NCBI GenBank assembly: GCA_018715935.1
Contig: DVKR01000010.1
Location: 1 to 64,000 of the forward strand
Direction of reading: 5' to 3'
Source of the DNA: Candidatus Aphodovivens excrementavium
Lineage (GTDB): Bacteria; Actinomycetota; Coriobacteriia; Coriobacteriales; Eggerthellaceae
DNA length: 64,000 nt
This document shows positions 32,525 through 41,597 of this stretch, piece by piece. The notes under the pieces were generated by a model. It worked only from the letters and a program-made list of their open reading frames with translations. It ran no database searches and was not told where the DNA came from. A program made the translations under genes and the position numbers. The first letter of the stretch is position 1. Every line of letters starts with the position of its first letter.

Positions 32525-34655
32525 CGAGGCAGAAGAAGCTTCGGCAAGCCGAACCTTTGAGGCCGCCGAGAACGCTCAGGCGTCCGAAGACCCCGTAGCT
32601 GCCGCTCGCGCTGCGCGTTGGGCGGAGACGTTCGAGCGCCGCGAAAGCACGCGCGAAGTCTCTTGGCCGCGCCGTGCAGTGGTGACGGCTGGCATGCCCT
32701 ACGGCAACAAGGCGCTGCATTTCGGGCATATCGCCGGCGTCTTCATTCCCGCCGATTGCTTTGCACGTTTCCTGCGCGATCGCATCGGGGCAAATAACGT
32801 GCGCTTCGTTTCGGGCACCGACTGCTTTGGGTCGCCGATAAACGAGGGCTACCGCAAATTGGTGGATGCAGGTGAATTCGACGGCACTATCGAAGAGTAC
32901 GTCAAACGCAACCACGACAAGCAAAAGGCAACGCTTGACGCCTACAACATCAGCCTGTCAATCTACGAGGGATCTGGCTTGGGTCATGCGGGCGCGGTGC
33001 ACCAAACGGTTAGCGAGCGCTTTATCGAGGCGCTCTACCGCGCGGGCGTGCTGCACCGTCGCTCGACGCTGCAGTTCTTCGACACGCAGGCGCAAACGTT
33101 TTTGAACGGCCGCCAGGTGGTGGGGCATTGCCCGGTCCAGGGGTGCAAGTCGGAGCACGGGTATGCAGATGAGTGCGATTTGGGCCACAGTTACGCCCCC
33201 GAAGACCTCATTGCCCCCAAGTCTACCCTCACTGACACGGTTCCCGAAATGCGTCCGGTGGAGAATTGGTACTTCGATCTGCCGAAATACATCGAGTTTT
33301 TGCGCGGCTACGTGAAAGACCTCCGCGAGGACAGCGAATTGCGCAGCATCGTTGCGCAGGTGATCGACGAGTTTTTGGCGCCTCCTATCATGTATATCAA
33401 AAACGAGCTGCGCGAGCAGTTCGATGCGGTTGCGGGCGACCTTCCCGCGCATGAGCTGCGCGAGGCGGAAAAGGGCAAGCAGAGCTTCGAGGTGCAGTTC
33501 AACAGCATTGACGAGCGCGACGAGGCTCGCTCGGTACTGGAGGATGCGGGCATACGCTTCCGCACCGGCAAGACGCTGGTGCCGTTCCGCATAACGGGCA
33601 ATATCGAGTGGGGCGTGCAAGCGCCCGTTTTGGAGGACGTCGAAGGCCTGACCGTATGGTGCTGGCCGGAAAGCCTGTGGGCGCCTATCTCGTTCACGAT
33701 GGCGGCCAACGATGCGCTGGGTCTGCCGCGCGGCAGCTGGCGCGACTGGTGGTGCTCTCCCGACGCTCAGGTGTACCAGTTCATCGGACAGGACAACTTG
33801 TATTTCTACGGCGTTGCGCAAACGGCCATGTGGGAGGCGCTGCGTTCGCAGGACTTCATCACCGGGGAGCCAACCGAGTCCCCGCTGCGCCAAACGCGTC
33901 TTATCGCGAACCACCACATTCTGTTCGGCAACAAAAAGGCCTCTTCGTCGGGAGCGATAAAGCCTCCTACGGCAGACGAGCTGCTTGACCACTACACCGT
34001 CGAGCAGCTGCGCGCGCATTTCCTGGCGCTTGGTCTCGATCAGAAATCGGTCGGGTTCAAGCCCAAGCCGTTTTTGGCCACTGAAGAGGAAAAGGCCGAT
34101 CCGCGCGTTGCCGACCCCGTGCTCAAAGAGGGCGCTTTGCTCACGAACGTGTTCAACCGCCTGGCGCGCAGCTGCTTCTACGAGGCGCAGAAAAGCTTTG
34201 AGGGCGGCATGCCGCTGGGCAAGCCGTCGCCAGAGGCAATCGAGCGCGTGCACGACACCATGCGCACCTACGACTTCACGATGCATCGGGTCGAGCTGCA
34301 CGCCATCATGTCGCAGATGGACGAGTTCATCCGCTGGGCGAACAAACGCTGGGCCGACGGCATCCGCGACGCCGCAGGCGCCGACGATGCGGCCATGCGC
34401 CGTCAGGTGCTGCTCGATTCGTTCTACCTCTTGCGCGTGGCATGCCTGCTCATGCACCCGGTGGTTCCTGCGGGGTGTGAGCTGATCTGCGAGTATATGG
34501 AGTTCGATCCCGAAGACTTCTTCAGCTGGAACTACGATTTCGAAGACATGGACGAGCTCTGTTCGGCAGGGGAAATCACCGCTGGCAGCCACTTGGTGCG
34601 CGAACTTCCCCCGCGCTTCGACTTCTTCAAGAAGCACGAATCGCAGCTGCGCTGA
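32505..34655 (+). CDS. metG: Methionyl-tRNA synthetase, atypical KMSKS
   Basis: This class I synthetase of about 716 residues charges tRNA(Met). It has the HIGH-type motif [18 protein letters not shown], a zinc-knuckle-like [18 protein letters not shown], the connective domain, and [12 protein letters not shown] before the signature loop. The KMSKS position reads [14 protein letters not shown], so the canonical lysine pattern is changed. An acidic 50-residue N-terminal tail is extra. Starts at 32499 or 32505 both follow AAAGGAG; 32505 has the better spacing. It overlaps the end of sppA. Confidence 0.85.
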   Translation: MESLHNNEAEEASASRTFEAAENAQASEDPVAAARAARWAETFERRESTREVSWPRRAVVTAGMPYGNKALHFGHIAGVFIPADCFARFLRDRIGANNVRFVSGTDCFGSPINEGYRKLVDAGEFDGTIEEYVKRNHDKQKATLDAYNISLSIYEGSGLGHAGAVHQTVSERFIEALYRAGVLHRRSTLQFFDTQAQTFLNGRQVVGHCPVQGCKSEHGYADECDLGHSYAPEDLIAPKSTLTDTVPEMRPVENWYFDLPKYIEFLRGYVKDLREDSELRSIVAQVIDEFLAPPIMYIKNELREQFDAVAGDLPAHELREAEKGKQSFEVQFNSIDERDEARSVLEDAGIRFRTGKTLVPFRITGNIEWGVQAPVLEDVEGLTVWCWPESLWAPISFTMAANDALGLPRGSWRDWWCSPDAQVYQFIGQDNLYFYGVAQTAMWEALRSQDFITGEPTESPLRQTRLIANHHILFGNKKASSSGAIKPPTADELLDHYTVEQLRAHFLALGLDQKSVGFKPKPFLATEEEKADPRVADPVLKEGALLTNVFNRLARSCFYEAQKSFEGGMPLGKPSPEAIERVHDTMRTYDFTMHRVELHAIMSQMDEFIRWANKRWADGIRDAAGADDAAMRRQVLLDSFYLLRVACLLMHPVVPAGCELICEYMEFDPEDFFSWNYDFEDMDELCSAGEITAGSHLVRELPPRFDFFKKHESQLR

Positions 34656-34737
34656 TCTGGCGATCGGCGCAGCTGGCCGGTGCTGCGGGCGGCAGAGGCG
34701 GCACGGCTTCTTTTCGATAGGGTGGTGTTCTCTCACT

Positions 34738-35205
34738 ATGCTGCATGTAGACATTTTCACGGACGGGTCGTCGCGGGGAAACCCCGGCCCTGGCGGCTAC
34801 GGCTCCCTCCTGCGGTTTGTCGATCGCAACGGGCGAGTGCACGAAAAAGAGCTTTCGCAGGGCTACAAGCTCACCACTAACAACCGCATGGAGCTCCTAG
34901 GCGTTATCGCGGCGCTAGAGGCGCTGAAAAGCCCGTGCGAGGTAACGGTGTATTCCGACTCTCAGTACGTGGTGAACGCGTTCAACCAGCACTGGGTCGA
35001 CGGGTGGCTGAAGCGCGGCTGGAAAAACGCCAAGAAGGAACCGGTAAAAAACCCTGATTTGTGGAAGCGCCTGCTCAAGGCAAAAGAGCCGCATCAGGTG
35101 ACTTTCGTGTGGGTGAAGGGGCATGCCGGGCACCCAGAAAACGAACGCTGCGACGAGCTTGCCACAACGGCTGCCGACGGCGACGCGCTCCTCGACGACA
35201 AATAA
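34738..35205 (+). CDS. rnhA: Ribonuclease HI
   Basis: This 155-residue enzyme cuts the RNA strand of RNA-DNA hybrids. The four acidic catalytic positions are visible in [43 protein letters not shown] and NERCDELAT, together with the GHAGHPENE loop and a basic handle ([20 protein letters not shown]). Length is normal. The ribosome site is weak (GGGTGG). Confidence 0.95.
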   Translation: MLHVDIFTDGSSRGNPGPGGYGSLLRFVDRNGRVHEKELSQGYKLTTNNRMELLGVIAALEALKSPCEVTVYSDSQYVVNAFNQHWVDGWLKRGWKNAKKEPVKNPDLWKRLLKAKEPHQVTFVWVKGHAGHPENERCDELATTAADGDALLDDK

Positions 35206-35215
35206 AGCGTGCTGC

Positions 35216-35275
35216 CAAGGGGCGGCTGCACGAGCGGCGCCAAGGGGCGTCAAGGGGCGGCTGCACGAGCGGCGC
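35216..35275. repeat. 25-bp direct repeat
   Basis: A 25-bp sequence starting CAAGGGGCGGCTGCACGAGC occurs perfectly at 35216-35240 and 35251-35275, separated by a 10-base partial copy (CAAGGGGCGT). It lies between rnhA and mobBA. A weak promoter-like TATACT follows near 35324. Confidence 0.7.
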
Positions 35276-35407
35276 TGAATGAGCGAGCGTCCCATTTCCG
35301 TATTCCGATTTTTCATCCAATGCTATACTACATCGCCGGGAAAAAAGAAACCGACCCGCGCTACGGGTTGTCGTCAAGGAAAAGAGCCGTGAAAGAGGAG
35401 GGGCTTC

Positions 35408-36748
35408 ATGGTTGATGTTCCAAGCCCGGCGGTTGCCATTGTAGGGCGCCATAATTCAGGGAAAACAACCCTGATCGTAAAAGTAATTCGCGAACTCGCC
35501 GAGCGTGGCTGGGATGTGGGAAGCGTTAAGCACCACAGTCATGCAGGGTTCGAGATCGATTATCCGGGCAAAGATTCCTATCGCCACCGCGAGGCGGGTG
35601 CAAGCGAAACGGTAATTGCATGCCCGGGACAGATGGCGCGCATCAAGACCATTGAGGGCGAGATCGAATGCGCCGACATCGTGCGCAGCATGAAAGGGCA
35701 CGACATCGTGCTGGTTGAGGGCTATCGCAAAAGCGGGCTTCCCACCATTGAGGTCATGCGCTCGGGAAATGCCGCCGACGAGCAGGTGGCGGAAGTGTTT
35801 GCAGAGGGCGCGCGCCGCGGATGGCCGCTTGGAACCGACTTCGTGCAGTTTGGCAAAGGCGAAGAGCCGCCAACGACAGAGGGAGAGGCTCGCGAGCGCC
35901 TGCGCAAAGCAGCCGAGGAGGCCGATGCTGCCGCAAGCCGCGCCGCCGACGAGGCGTGTGGGCAGGGTGCCGCGCCTATGGTGAGCAAAATGCCCACAGC
36001 AGGGACGGTGGCGGTGGTAACCGATATCCCCGATGCCATCGAGGCGGCAGGGATCTACGGTATTCCCGCATTCGATCTCGATGACGTGACGGGTCTTGTC
36101 TCCTTTCTGGAAGAGCATTACGTACGCCCGCGTGTGACCGTGGTCATTCAGGCGGGCGGCGAGAGCCGGAGGATGGGCAGGAGCAAGGCGACGGTTCCCT
36201 TTGCGGGTCGTCCGCTCATCTGTCGTTTGATAGAGCGTCTGGCTCCCGTTGCCGACGATTTGGTCATCACCACCAACGAGCCGGAAAACCTGGTGTTTCT
36301 GCATAGCATGTTTCCCCAGTACAACATCCAGCTGGTGTGCGACGAGTTCAACTACCGCGGCGCGCTTCCGGGCTTGTACACGGCGCTCCAGGCGGCGCGC
36401 AACCCTTACGTTGCCGTGGTGGCGTGCGACATGGTGTTCGCTTCGTCTTCCCTGGTGGTTGCCGAAGCGCTTGCCATGAAGGAAAGCGACGCCGATGTGG
36501 TGGTGCCGGTCAACAAGCACGGCTACGAGCCGTTCCATGCGATGTACAAGCGCATGGCGTGCCTGCCCGCTGTGCGCGCGGCTCTTGCCAAGGGGGACAA
36601 GCGTGCGCAGTCGTTCTTCGGCGACGTTAACGTGCTGGAATTCCCCCAGTCGAAAGTGCTTGAGGCCGAGCCCATGGGGGGTTGCTTTATCAACGCGAAC
36701 ACGCCTGAAGAGCTTCATGCGCTCGAGGAATCGTTCCTTGAAGATTAA
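35408..36748 (+). CDS. MobB-MobA fusion for molybdenum cofactor
   Basis: This 446-residue protein joins MobB to MobA. The MobB part starts VAIVGRHNSGKTTLIVKVIREL (P-loop), then GSVKHHSH and DIVLVEGYRKSGLPTIEV. A Glu/Ala-rich insert spans about residues 158-200. MobA starts at about residue 241 with VTVVIQAGGESRRMGRSKATVPFAGRPL and has VVACDMVFASSSL and PVNKHGYEPFHAMYKR. MobA attaches GMP to molybdopterin to make the guanine dinucleotide cofactor; MobB is a GTP-binding helper. It precedes a ferredoxin gene, consistent with support of molybdo-oxidoreductases. Confidence 0.92.
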   Translation: MVDVPSPAVAIVGRHNSGKTTLIVKVIRELAERGWDVGSVKHHSHAGFEIDYPGKDSYRHREAGASETVIACPGQMARIKTIEGEIECADIVRSMKGHDIVLVEGYRKSGLPTIEVMRSGNAADEQVAEVFAEGARRGWPLGTDFVQFGKGEEPPTTEGEARERLRKAAEEADAAASRAADEACGQGAAPMVSKMPTAGTVAVVTDIPDAIEAAGIYGIPAFDLDDVTGLVSFLEEHYVRPRVTVVIQAGGESRRMGRSKATVPFAGRPLICRLIERLAPVADDLVITTNEPENLVFLHSMFPQYNIQLVCDEFNYRGALPGLYTALQAARNPYVAVVACDMVFASSSLVVAEALAMKESDADVVVPVNKHGYEPFHAMYKRMACLPAVRAALAKGDKRAQSFFGDVNVLEFPQSKVLEAEPMGGCFINANTPEELHALEESFLED

Positions 36749-36796
36749 AGGACTCGAGAGATCCTGGGAGGGGGTTGCGCGTACGCGCTTTGAGAT

Positions 36797-37948
36797 ATGC
36801 CTAACTTGAAGGATATTATCGATGTCGCTCAGGCGTTGGAGAGCAAGGCCGTGCGCGTGGTTGCCGACCGCTGCGTGGTGGTGCGCAATCGCAATGCGTC
36901 ATGCCGTCGCTGCGTGAAGGCGTGCCCCGCAGACGCCATAACGGTGCGTGGCAACGACCTTACGCTCGACAATCATGCCTGCGTTTCGTGTGGGGCGTGC
37001 ACCGTGGTATGTCCGGTGGAAGCGCTCGTGCCGCTCGATCCAACCGATGCCGACCTTGCGGCGGGGGCGGCGCGCTCGGCGAGCGCGTTGGACGGTACGG
37101 CAGTTATCGCATGTGCGCGTATGGCGGCAAAAGATGTCGGGGATCCTTCCAAGTATGCAATGGTGCCTTGCATGGCGCGCGTTGACGAGGTGCTGCTGGT
37201 TGAGTTGGCGGCTGCGGGCATCGAGCGTGTTGTACTGGTGGATGGCACGTGCCGCACCTGCAAGTATCGGGACACGAGCGCCGGCGTGGACGAGGCCGTT
37301 GCGCAGGCACAGGCGCTTATTGCGGCGCAAGGCGGGTCTGCGATCATTGAACGCGCGAGCGAGTTTCCCGCGCAGGCTGTGTTGGAGGACAAGGCGAGCT
37401 TGTACGGCCAGGAGCGTCGCGGCTTCTTCACGCGGTCGACGAAGCGGGCGCGCGAAGCAAGCGTCAAGACCGCCGAAGTGATGGTGTTCAAAGAATTCGA
37501 GCAGCGCATGCCCTCGCTGCGCGAGCGCCTGGGAGTAACGGCTTCGGGCGCTATGCCGTGGCTTACGGCGCAGCGGCGCGAGCGTTTGATGGACTCCCTC
37601 GACCAGATTGGCACGCCGGTGCAAGACACCGTGAGTTCGCGCCAGTTCGCCACGGTTTCTATTGACGAGGAAAAATGCAGCGCGTGCGGTATGTGCGCGG
37701 TGTTCTGCCCGACGGGCGCGCTCAAGAAAAGCGATGAGAAGCCCGAAGATGGGGTGGGGAGTTATCTGGAATTCCAGGCGTTTGACTGCGTGAACTGCCG
37801 GGTGTGCGCAGACGTGTGCATGAAGAAGTGTCTGAAAACCAGCACCGAGGTAAGTACCGAGGAGCTGTTCGACTTCGAGCCGCGGCTTATCCATCTGCCC
37901 GATCCTCCGAAGCGAACCGGCATGCTCACCGGATTCAAGCGCCAGTAG
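36797..37948 (+). CDS. Four-cluster 4Fe-4S ferredoxin-like protein
   Basis: This 383-residue cytoplasmic protein has two cysteine-cluster pairs, one at each end: CRRCVKACPADAI and CVSCGACTVVCPVEAL near the N-terminus, and CSACGMCAVFCPTGAL and CVNCRVCADVC near the C-terminus. A middle domain (about residues 95-165) includes GTCRTCKYRDT and resembles regions that recur in anaerobe electron-transfer proteins. It probably binds three or four Fe-S clusters and carries electrons; the partner enzyme is not in the window. It follows mobBA by 48 bases and may share its transcript. Confidence 0.8.
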   Translation: MPNLKDIIDVAQALESKAVRVVADRCVVVRNRNASCRRCVKACPADAITVRGNDLTLDNHACVSCGACTVVCPVEALVPLDPTDADLAAGAARSASALDGTAVIACARMAAKDVGDPSKYAMVPCMARVDEVLLVELAAAGIERVVLVDGTCRTCKYRDTSAGVDEAVAQAQALIAAQGGSAIIERASEFPAQAVLEDKASLYGQERRGFFTRSTKRAREASVKTAEVMVFKEFEQRMPSLRERLGVTASGAMPWLTAQRRERLMDSLDQIGTPVQDTVSSRQFATVSIDEEKCSACGMCAVFCPTGALKKSDEKPEDGVGSYLEFQAFDCVNCRVCADVCMKKCLKTSTEVSTEELFDFEPRLIHLPDPPKRTGMLTGFKRQ

Positions 37949-37961
37949 CCTAACGCGACCA

Positions 37962-38013
37962 GCGCGTCAAAGGAGCGCAGCAAGCGGTACGCCAATACGC
38001 CCCTTTGGCGCGC
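37962..38013. terminator. Imperfect 16-bp hairpin between convergent genes
   Basis: GCGCGTCAAAGGAGCG (37962-37977) pairs with CGCCCCTTTGGCGCGC (37998-38013) at 14 of 16 positions. Its place between the convergent ferredoxin and aldehyde dehydrogenase genes suggests a two-way terminator. Confidence 0.5.
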
Positions 38014-38019
38014 TTCCGT

Positions 38020-39432
38020 TTAGTGCATCATCATCTTGACGATCTTCATCTTCGTGTCGCTGAACGGCGGGTTGCGCACCGGCAGCTCGAACCAGGTTCC
38101 CTTTCGCAGCGTCGACTTGTAGTGCGTGAAGCAGTCGAACCCTACCTTGCCGTGGTAGGCGCCCATGCCGGAATTGCCCACGCCGCCAAAGCCCATGTGG
38201 TTGTTCGCCAAGTGGATGATCACGTCGTTCACGGTGGCGCCGCCGAAAGGCAGAGTGGTGAGCACGCGGTGTTGGATCTGCTTGTCCTCGCTGAAGATAT
38301 AGCACGCAAGCGGCTTTTCGAACGTGCGAACGATGGCGAAGGCCTCGTCGAGCGTGCGGTAGGTGATGACGGGCATCACCGGTCCGAAGATTTCCTCGCC
38401 CATTACCGGATCCTCAAGCGTCACGCCGGTAAGGCAGGTGGGCTCGATACGCAGCGTTTCCGGATCTCCTTTGCCGCCGAACGCAACGCGCGCATCGGGG
38501 TTGCGGTTCTCAATGAGCCCCATCACCCGGTCGAAATGACGGCGGCTGATCATGTGCGGCCATTCGTCGCATTCCAAGATGTTGTCGCCGTAATACTGAC
38601 GGAAAGACGCTTCCAGCTGCGGGATGAGCTCGTCTACCACGTTCTCGTGCACAAGGAAATAATCGGGCGCCACGCAGGTTTGGCCGCAGTTGATGCCCTT
38701 GCCCCAGGCGATGCGCTGCGCCGCCCGCTTGATGTTGGCGGTCTCGTCCACGATGCAGGGGCTTTTCCCACCCAGCTCAAGCACAACGGGGGTGAGGAAC
38801 TTGGCCGCAGCTTCCATGATGGTGTGGCCGACGTTGGGGCTGCCGGTGAAAAAGATCTGATCCCAGCGTACTTCAAGCAGCCAATCGTTCATCTCTCCCG
38901 ATCCGGGGAAGCCGCAAACGTACTCCGGCGGGAACACCTCGGCAATCATCTCTATGAGCAGCGCGCTGGTTGCGCGCGACGTGCGCGAGGGCTTGAGCCC
39001 CACGCAGTTGCCCGCTGCGATGGCGTCTACCAGGGGCACAAGCGCCAGTTGCAGCGGATAGTTCCAAGGCGACAGCACCAGCACTACGCCCAACGGGCTT
39101 GGGTAGACCTTCGAGGTTGAGTGGAAGTGCGCAAGCGGCGATGCCACGCGTTTGGGGCGGCTCCACTTGTTGAGGTGCTTAAGCATCGTTGTAATCTCGT
39201 CGTAGACGATACCCAACTCGGTGGCGTAGCCTTCGAACGGCGCTTTCCCTAAGTCTTGATGCAGGGCGTCGAGCACACGTTCTTCGTTCGCGCGCAGCCA
39301 GGCGCGCAGCTTTTCGAGCGCCTGTCTGCGGTAGGGAACGTGCATAGGTGCGCCGGTTAGGAAGAAGTCGCGCATTTTTTGCGCGGCGGCTTCAACGTCT
39401 GCCACGCCGCGGTACGTGGGGGAATCGCTCAT
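38020..39432 (-). CDS. NAD(P)-dependent aldehyde dehydrogenase
   Basis: This 470-residue protein is of the class-3-like aldehyde dehydrogenase group. Landmarks are VLVLSPWNYPLQLALVPLVDAIAAGNCVGLKPS, FFTGSPNVGHTIM, the catalytic glutamate in LELGGKSP, the nucleophilic cysteine in NCGQTCVAPDY, and EEIFGPVMPVITY. It oxidises aldehydes to acids; the substrate is unknown. It lies 81 bases downstream of the iron alcohol dehydrogenase gene on the same strand, so the two could process an alcohol through the aldehyde to the acid, or the reverse. Confidence 0.93.
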   Translation of the reverse strand: MSDSPTYRGVADVEAAAQKMRDFFLTGAPMHVPYRRQALEKLRAWLRANEERVLDALHQDLGKAPFEGYATELGIVYDEITTMLKHLNKWSRPKRVASPLAHFHSTSKVYPSPLGVVLVLSPWNYPLQLALVPLVDAIAAGNCVGLKPSRTSRATSALLIEMIAEVFPPEYVCGFPGSGEMNDWLLEVRWDQIFFTGSPNVGHTIMEAAAKFLTPVVLELGGKSPCIVDETANIKRAAQRIAWGKGINCGQTCVAPDYFLVHENVVDELIPQLEASFRQYYGDNILECDEWPHMISRRHFDRVMGLIENRNPDARVAFGGKGDPETLRIEPTCLTGVTLEDPVMGEEIFGPVMPVITYRTLDEAFAIVRTFEKPLACYIFSEDKQIQHRVLTTLPFGGATVNDVIIHLANNHMGFGGVGNSGMGAYHGKVGFDCFTHYKSTLRKGTWFELPVRNPPFSDTKMKIVKMMMH

Positions 39433-39513
39433 GATAGGTTTCCTTTCGTAGGGCGCGAATAATTCGTAGAGCGCGAAAAGCCAACGGCTGTCTTTTCGCG
39501 TTTCGAGGGCGGG

Positions 39514-40704
39514 CTAGTATGCTGCCTCCAATATCTCCATTGCGTCCTCGACGGTCACTTCCGTTGCGTTGTAGAGCGCGGCTCCGTCGTAGCGGGCTTG
39601 TTTCGCGACGGCAGGCAGCTGGCTGCGCTCTATGCCCAGCTCTTCAAGCGTGAGCGGCACCCCGTGCTTTTCGTGGAAGCGCTTGTTCATTGCGAACAGC
39701 GCTTCGCATACCGCCTCATCGCGTTCGGATGCGGGGGCATGCGCGAGCTGCGCGCCGCGTTCAGGGTCGAGATGCCCCAGCAATTCGCCGTAGAGGCCGG
39801 CGTGCACACCGTGGTCGAGGTTCCAGCGCACGCAGTGGGGAAGCAGCATCATCATAGCCTGACCGTGGGGCACGTGGCACAGCCCGCCCAGCGAGTGTCC
39901 GATGGCATGCACGATGCCCACCATCGCGTTGCTGAACGCAGCGCCAGCCATGAGAGACGCCAGCGCGAGGTTGGTGCGGGCTTCTATGTCGTCCCCCTGA
40001 TCGCACGCGCGGGGAAGGTTGGCGGCAATGAGCTCGATCGCCTTGACGGCAAAGGCGTCGGACACGGGGTTTTTCTGGATGGAGGTATACGCCTCGATTG
40101 CGTGCGTCAGCGCGTCCATGCCGGTGGTAGCGGTGAGCTTGGGCGGAAGGCTGGCGGTGAGCGCCGGGTCGAGGATCGCGGCGTGCGGCACCAGCTTGTA
40201 GGAGGTGAAGGAAAGCTTGGCGTGCTTGTGCGTGTCGGCGACCACGGCGACCAGCGTCACTTCGCTGCCGGTGCCTGCCGTGGTGGGAACGGCGATGAAG
40301 GGAGGCATGTCGCGCGTGAGGATTTCTGCACCCTGCAGCGTGGCAAAGTCGACTCCCTCGCACGAAAGCGAAGCGGCGGCTCCCTTGGCGGTGTCGATGA
40401 CCGAACCTCCGCCGATAGCCACGAATCCATCGCAGCCGCGCTGCTGGTAGAGGCGCGCCACCTCGTTTACCACATCCATTGAGGAATCGGGCGGCACTTG
40501 GTCGAACACGTCATAGGTGATGCCCGCGGCGTCAAGGACGCTGGTGAGCTTGGCGGCAACGCCAAGCTTGACAAGGCCGGCATCGGTCATGACGAGAGGG
40601 TGCGATACGCTCTGCGATTCAAGCTCAACGGGGAGCTTGTCCAAGGCGTTTTGCCCGCAGATGATTTTGGTGGGGCAGTGAAATTCGAAGCCTGTAGCGG
40701 TCAT
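39514..40704 (-). CDS. Iron-containing alcohol dehydrogenase
   Basis: This 396-residue protein has the group III alcohol dehydrogenase pattern: FEFHCPTKIICGQNALDKLP, the NAD-binding IGGGSVIDTAKG, VPTTAGTGSEVT, and the metal-binding segment with GMDALTHAIEAY, VGIVHAIGHSLGGLCHVPHGQAMMMLLPH. Substrate range is wide in this family. GAAGGTTTCC precedes the ATG. It is the first gene of a two-gene minus-strand unit with the aldehyde dehydrogenase. Confidence 0.93.
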   Translation of the reverse strand: MTATGFEFHCPTKIICGQNALDKLPVELESQSVSHPLVMTDAGLVKLGVAAKLTSVLDAAGITYDVFDQVPPDSSMDVVNEVARLYQQRGCDGFVAIGGGSVIDTAKGAAASLSCEGVDFATLQGAEILTRDMPPFIAVPTTAGTGSEVTLVAVVADTHKHAKLSFTSYKLVPHAAILDPALTASLPPKLTATTGMDALTHAIEAYTSIQKNPVSDAFAVKAIELIAANLPRACDQGDDIEARTNLALASLMAGAAFSNAMVGIVHAIGHSLGGLCHVPHGQAMMMLLPHCVRWNLDHGVHAGLYGELLGHLDPERGAQLAHAPASERDEAVCEALFAMNKRFHEKHGVPLTLEELGIERSQLPAVAKQARYDGAALYNATEVTVEDAMEILEAAY

Positions 40705-40753
40705 GGAAACCTTCCTTCTAGGGGGCTGGATCGTTCGAGGGATGGACGTTCGT

Positions 40754-40886
40754 CGGTTGGGCTTGCCGGTTGGGCTCAGCAGTTTGGCTCGCCGGTTGGG
40801 CTCGCCGGTCGGGCTTGCCGGCTGGGCTCGGCGATTGGGTTCGCCGGTTGGGGCGCTCGCCGGTTGAGTTTGGCGGTTAGACGCTT
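40754..40886. repeat. About ten tandem 13-bp repeats
   Basis: The unit CGGTTGGGCTCGC repeats about ten times with substitutions (CGGTTGGGCTTGC, CGGTCGGGCTTGC, CGGCTGGGCTCGG, CGATTGGGTTCGC and so on), with one 16-base unit. The period is not a multiple of three. It occupies most of the 228-base gap upstream of the alcohol dehydrogenase gene. Confidence 0.75.
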
Positions 40887-40932
40887 CGCGGCTGAGCGTT
40901 TGGCGCCTGCCCTTTGGCCGCCCGTTTTCGGG

Positions 40933-41466
40933 CTACGCCGCCTCTGCGCGACGGCGCGCCTTGGGCTCGGCGCGGTAGGCTTTGCGCCAGCCGAAGAACA
41001 TCTTCAAAAGAGCGGTAAACATGTAGGTGAGCGCGACGCCGGTATCGTTTGGCCCGCGTGTGGAAAACGCACGCTCGGCAAGGGCTGCCTTGAGCGTTTT
41101 GCCGCCCGAGAAGCACTGGAATGCGAAAGGCACCGAGCGGAAATCGATCACGTAGTCAACCGTTGCTGCCTGCGGGTTGGAGGATGGCTGGCCGCTTCCG
41201 GGTTCGACGTCGCGCGCGACGCGGCTTGGCGGAACCCGCTTGAAGGAGCCTGCGTCGGTGCGCCGGCAGATGCCGACGAGGTCGGCACCCTGTACGCTGA
41301 GCTGAAACGTGTAGCCAGGTTTTAGGTAGTCGATTTCAGCGCGGACTTTCGGTGAAGCGCACTTGAACACGTTGATGAGCAGCGGCAGCAAGCGCAGCAG
41401 CACACGTACGTAGAGCGCTTGGATGCGCCAAGCTGCCCCACGATGGATGGAAACGGCTTCGTCCAC
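40933..41466 (-). CDS. Conserved-looking hypothetical protein
   Basis: This protein of about 177 residues is not one I recognise. It has an amphipathic N-terminus (IQALYVRVLLRLLPLLINVF), a beta-rich middle (YTFQLSVQGADLVGICRRTD, TVDYVIDFRSVPFAFQCFSGGKTLKAALAERAF) and a C-terminal hydrophobic helix followed by basic residues (ALTYMFTALLKMFFGWRKAYR). The pattern loosely recalls SCP2-type lipid-binding domains, but that is weak. I chose GTG 41466, preceded by AAAGGGGGA. The open frame continues to 41766, but the added residues are Arg/Pro-rich and look like chance translation. Confidence 0.55.
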   Translation of the reverse strand: MDEAVSIHRGAAWRIQALYVRVLLRLLPLLINVFKCASPKVRAEIDYLKPGYTFQLSVQGADLVGICRRTDAGSFKRVPPSRVARDVEPGSGQPSSNPQAATVDYVIDFRSVPFAFQCFSGGKTLKAALAERAFSTRGPNDTGVALTYMFTALLKMFFGWRKAYRAEPKARRRAEAA

Positions 41467-41597
41467 GGCGTCCCCCTTTATCCTGTTTCTCCTTGGTGAT
41501 TCCCCCATCATAAAGCGCATCGTTGTTGCAAGAGCACATCTCTCGCCGCTCGGCGATTCCGTATCCGCAAATGGCGCTGTTGTCACACGATCGGCGG

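Noticed and set aside
40754-40886. CRISPR array or coding repeat
   Set aside because: The 13-bp units are contiguous, degenerate and out of phase with codons.
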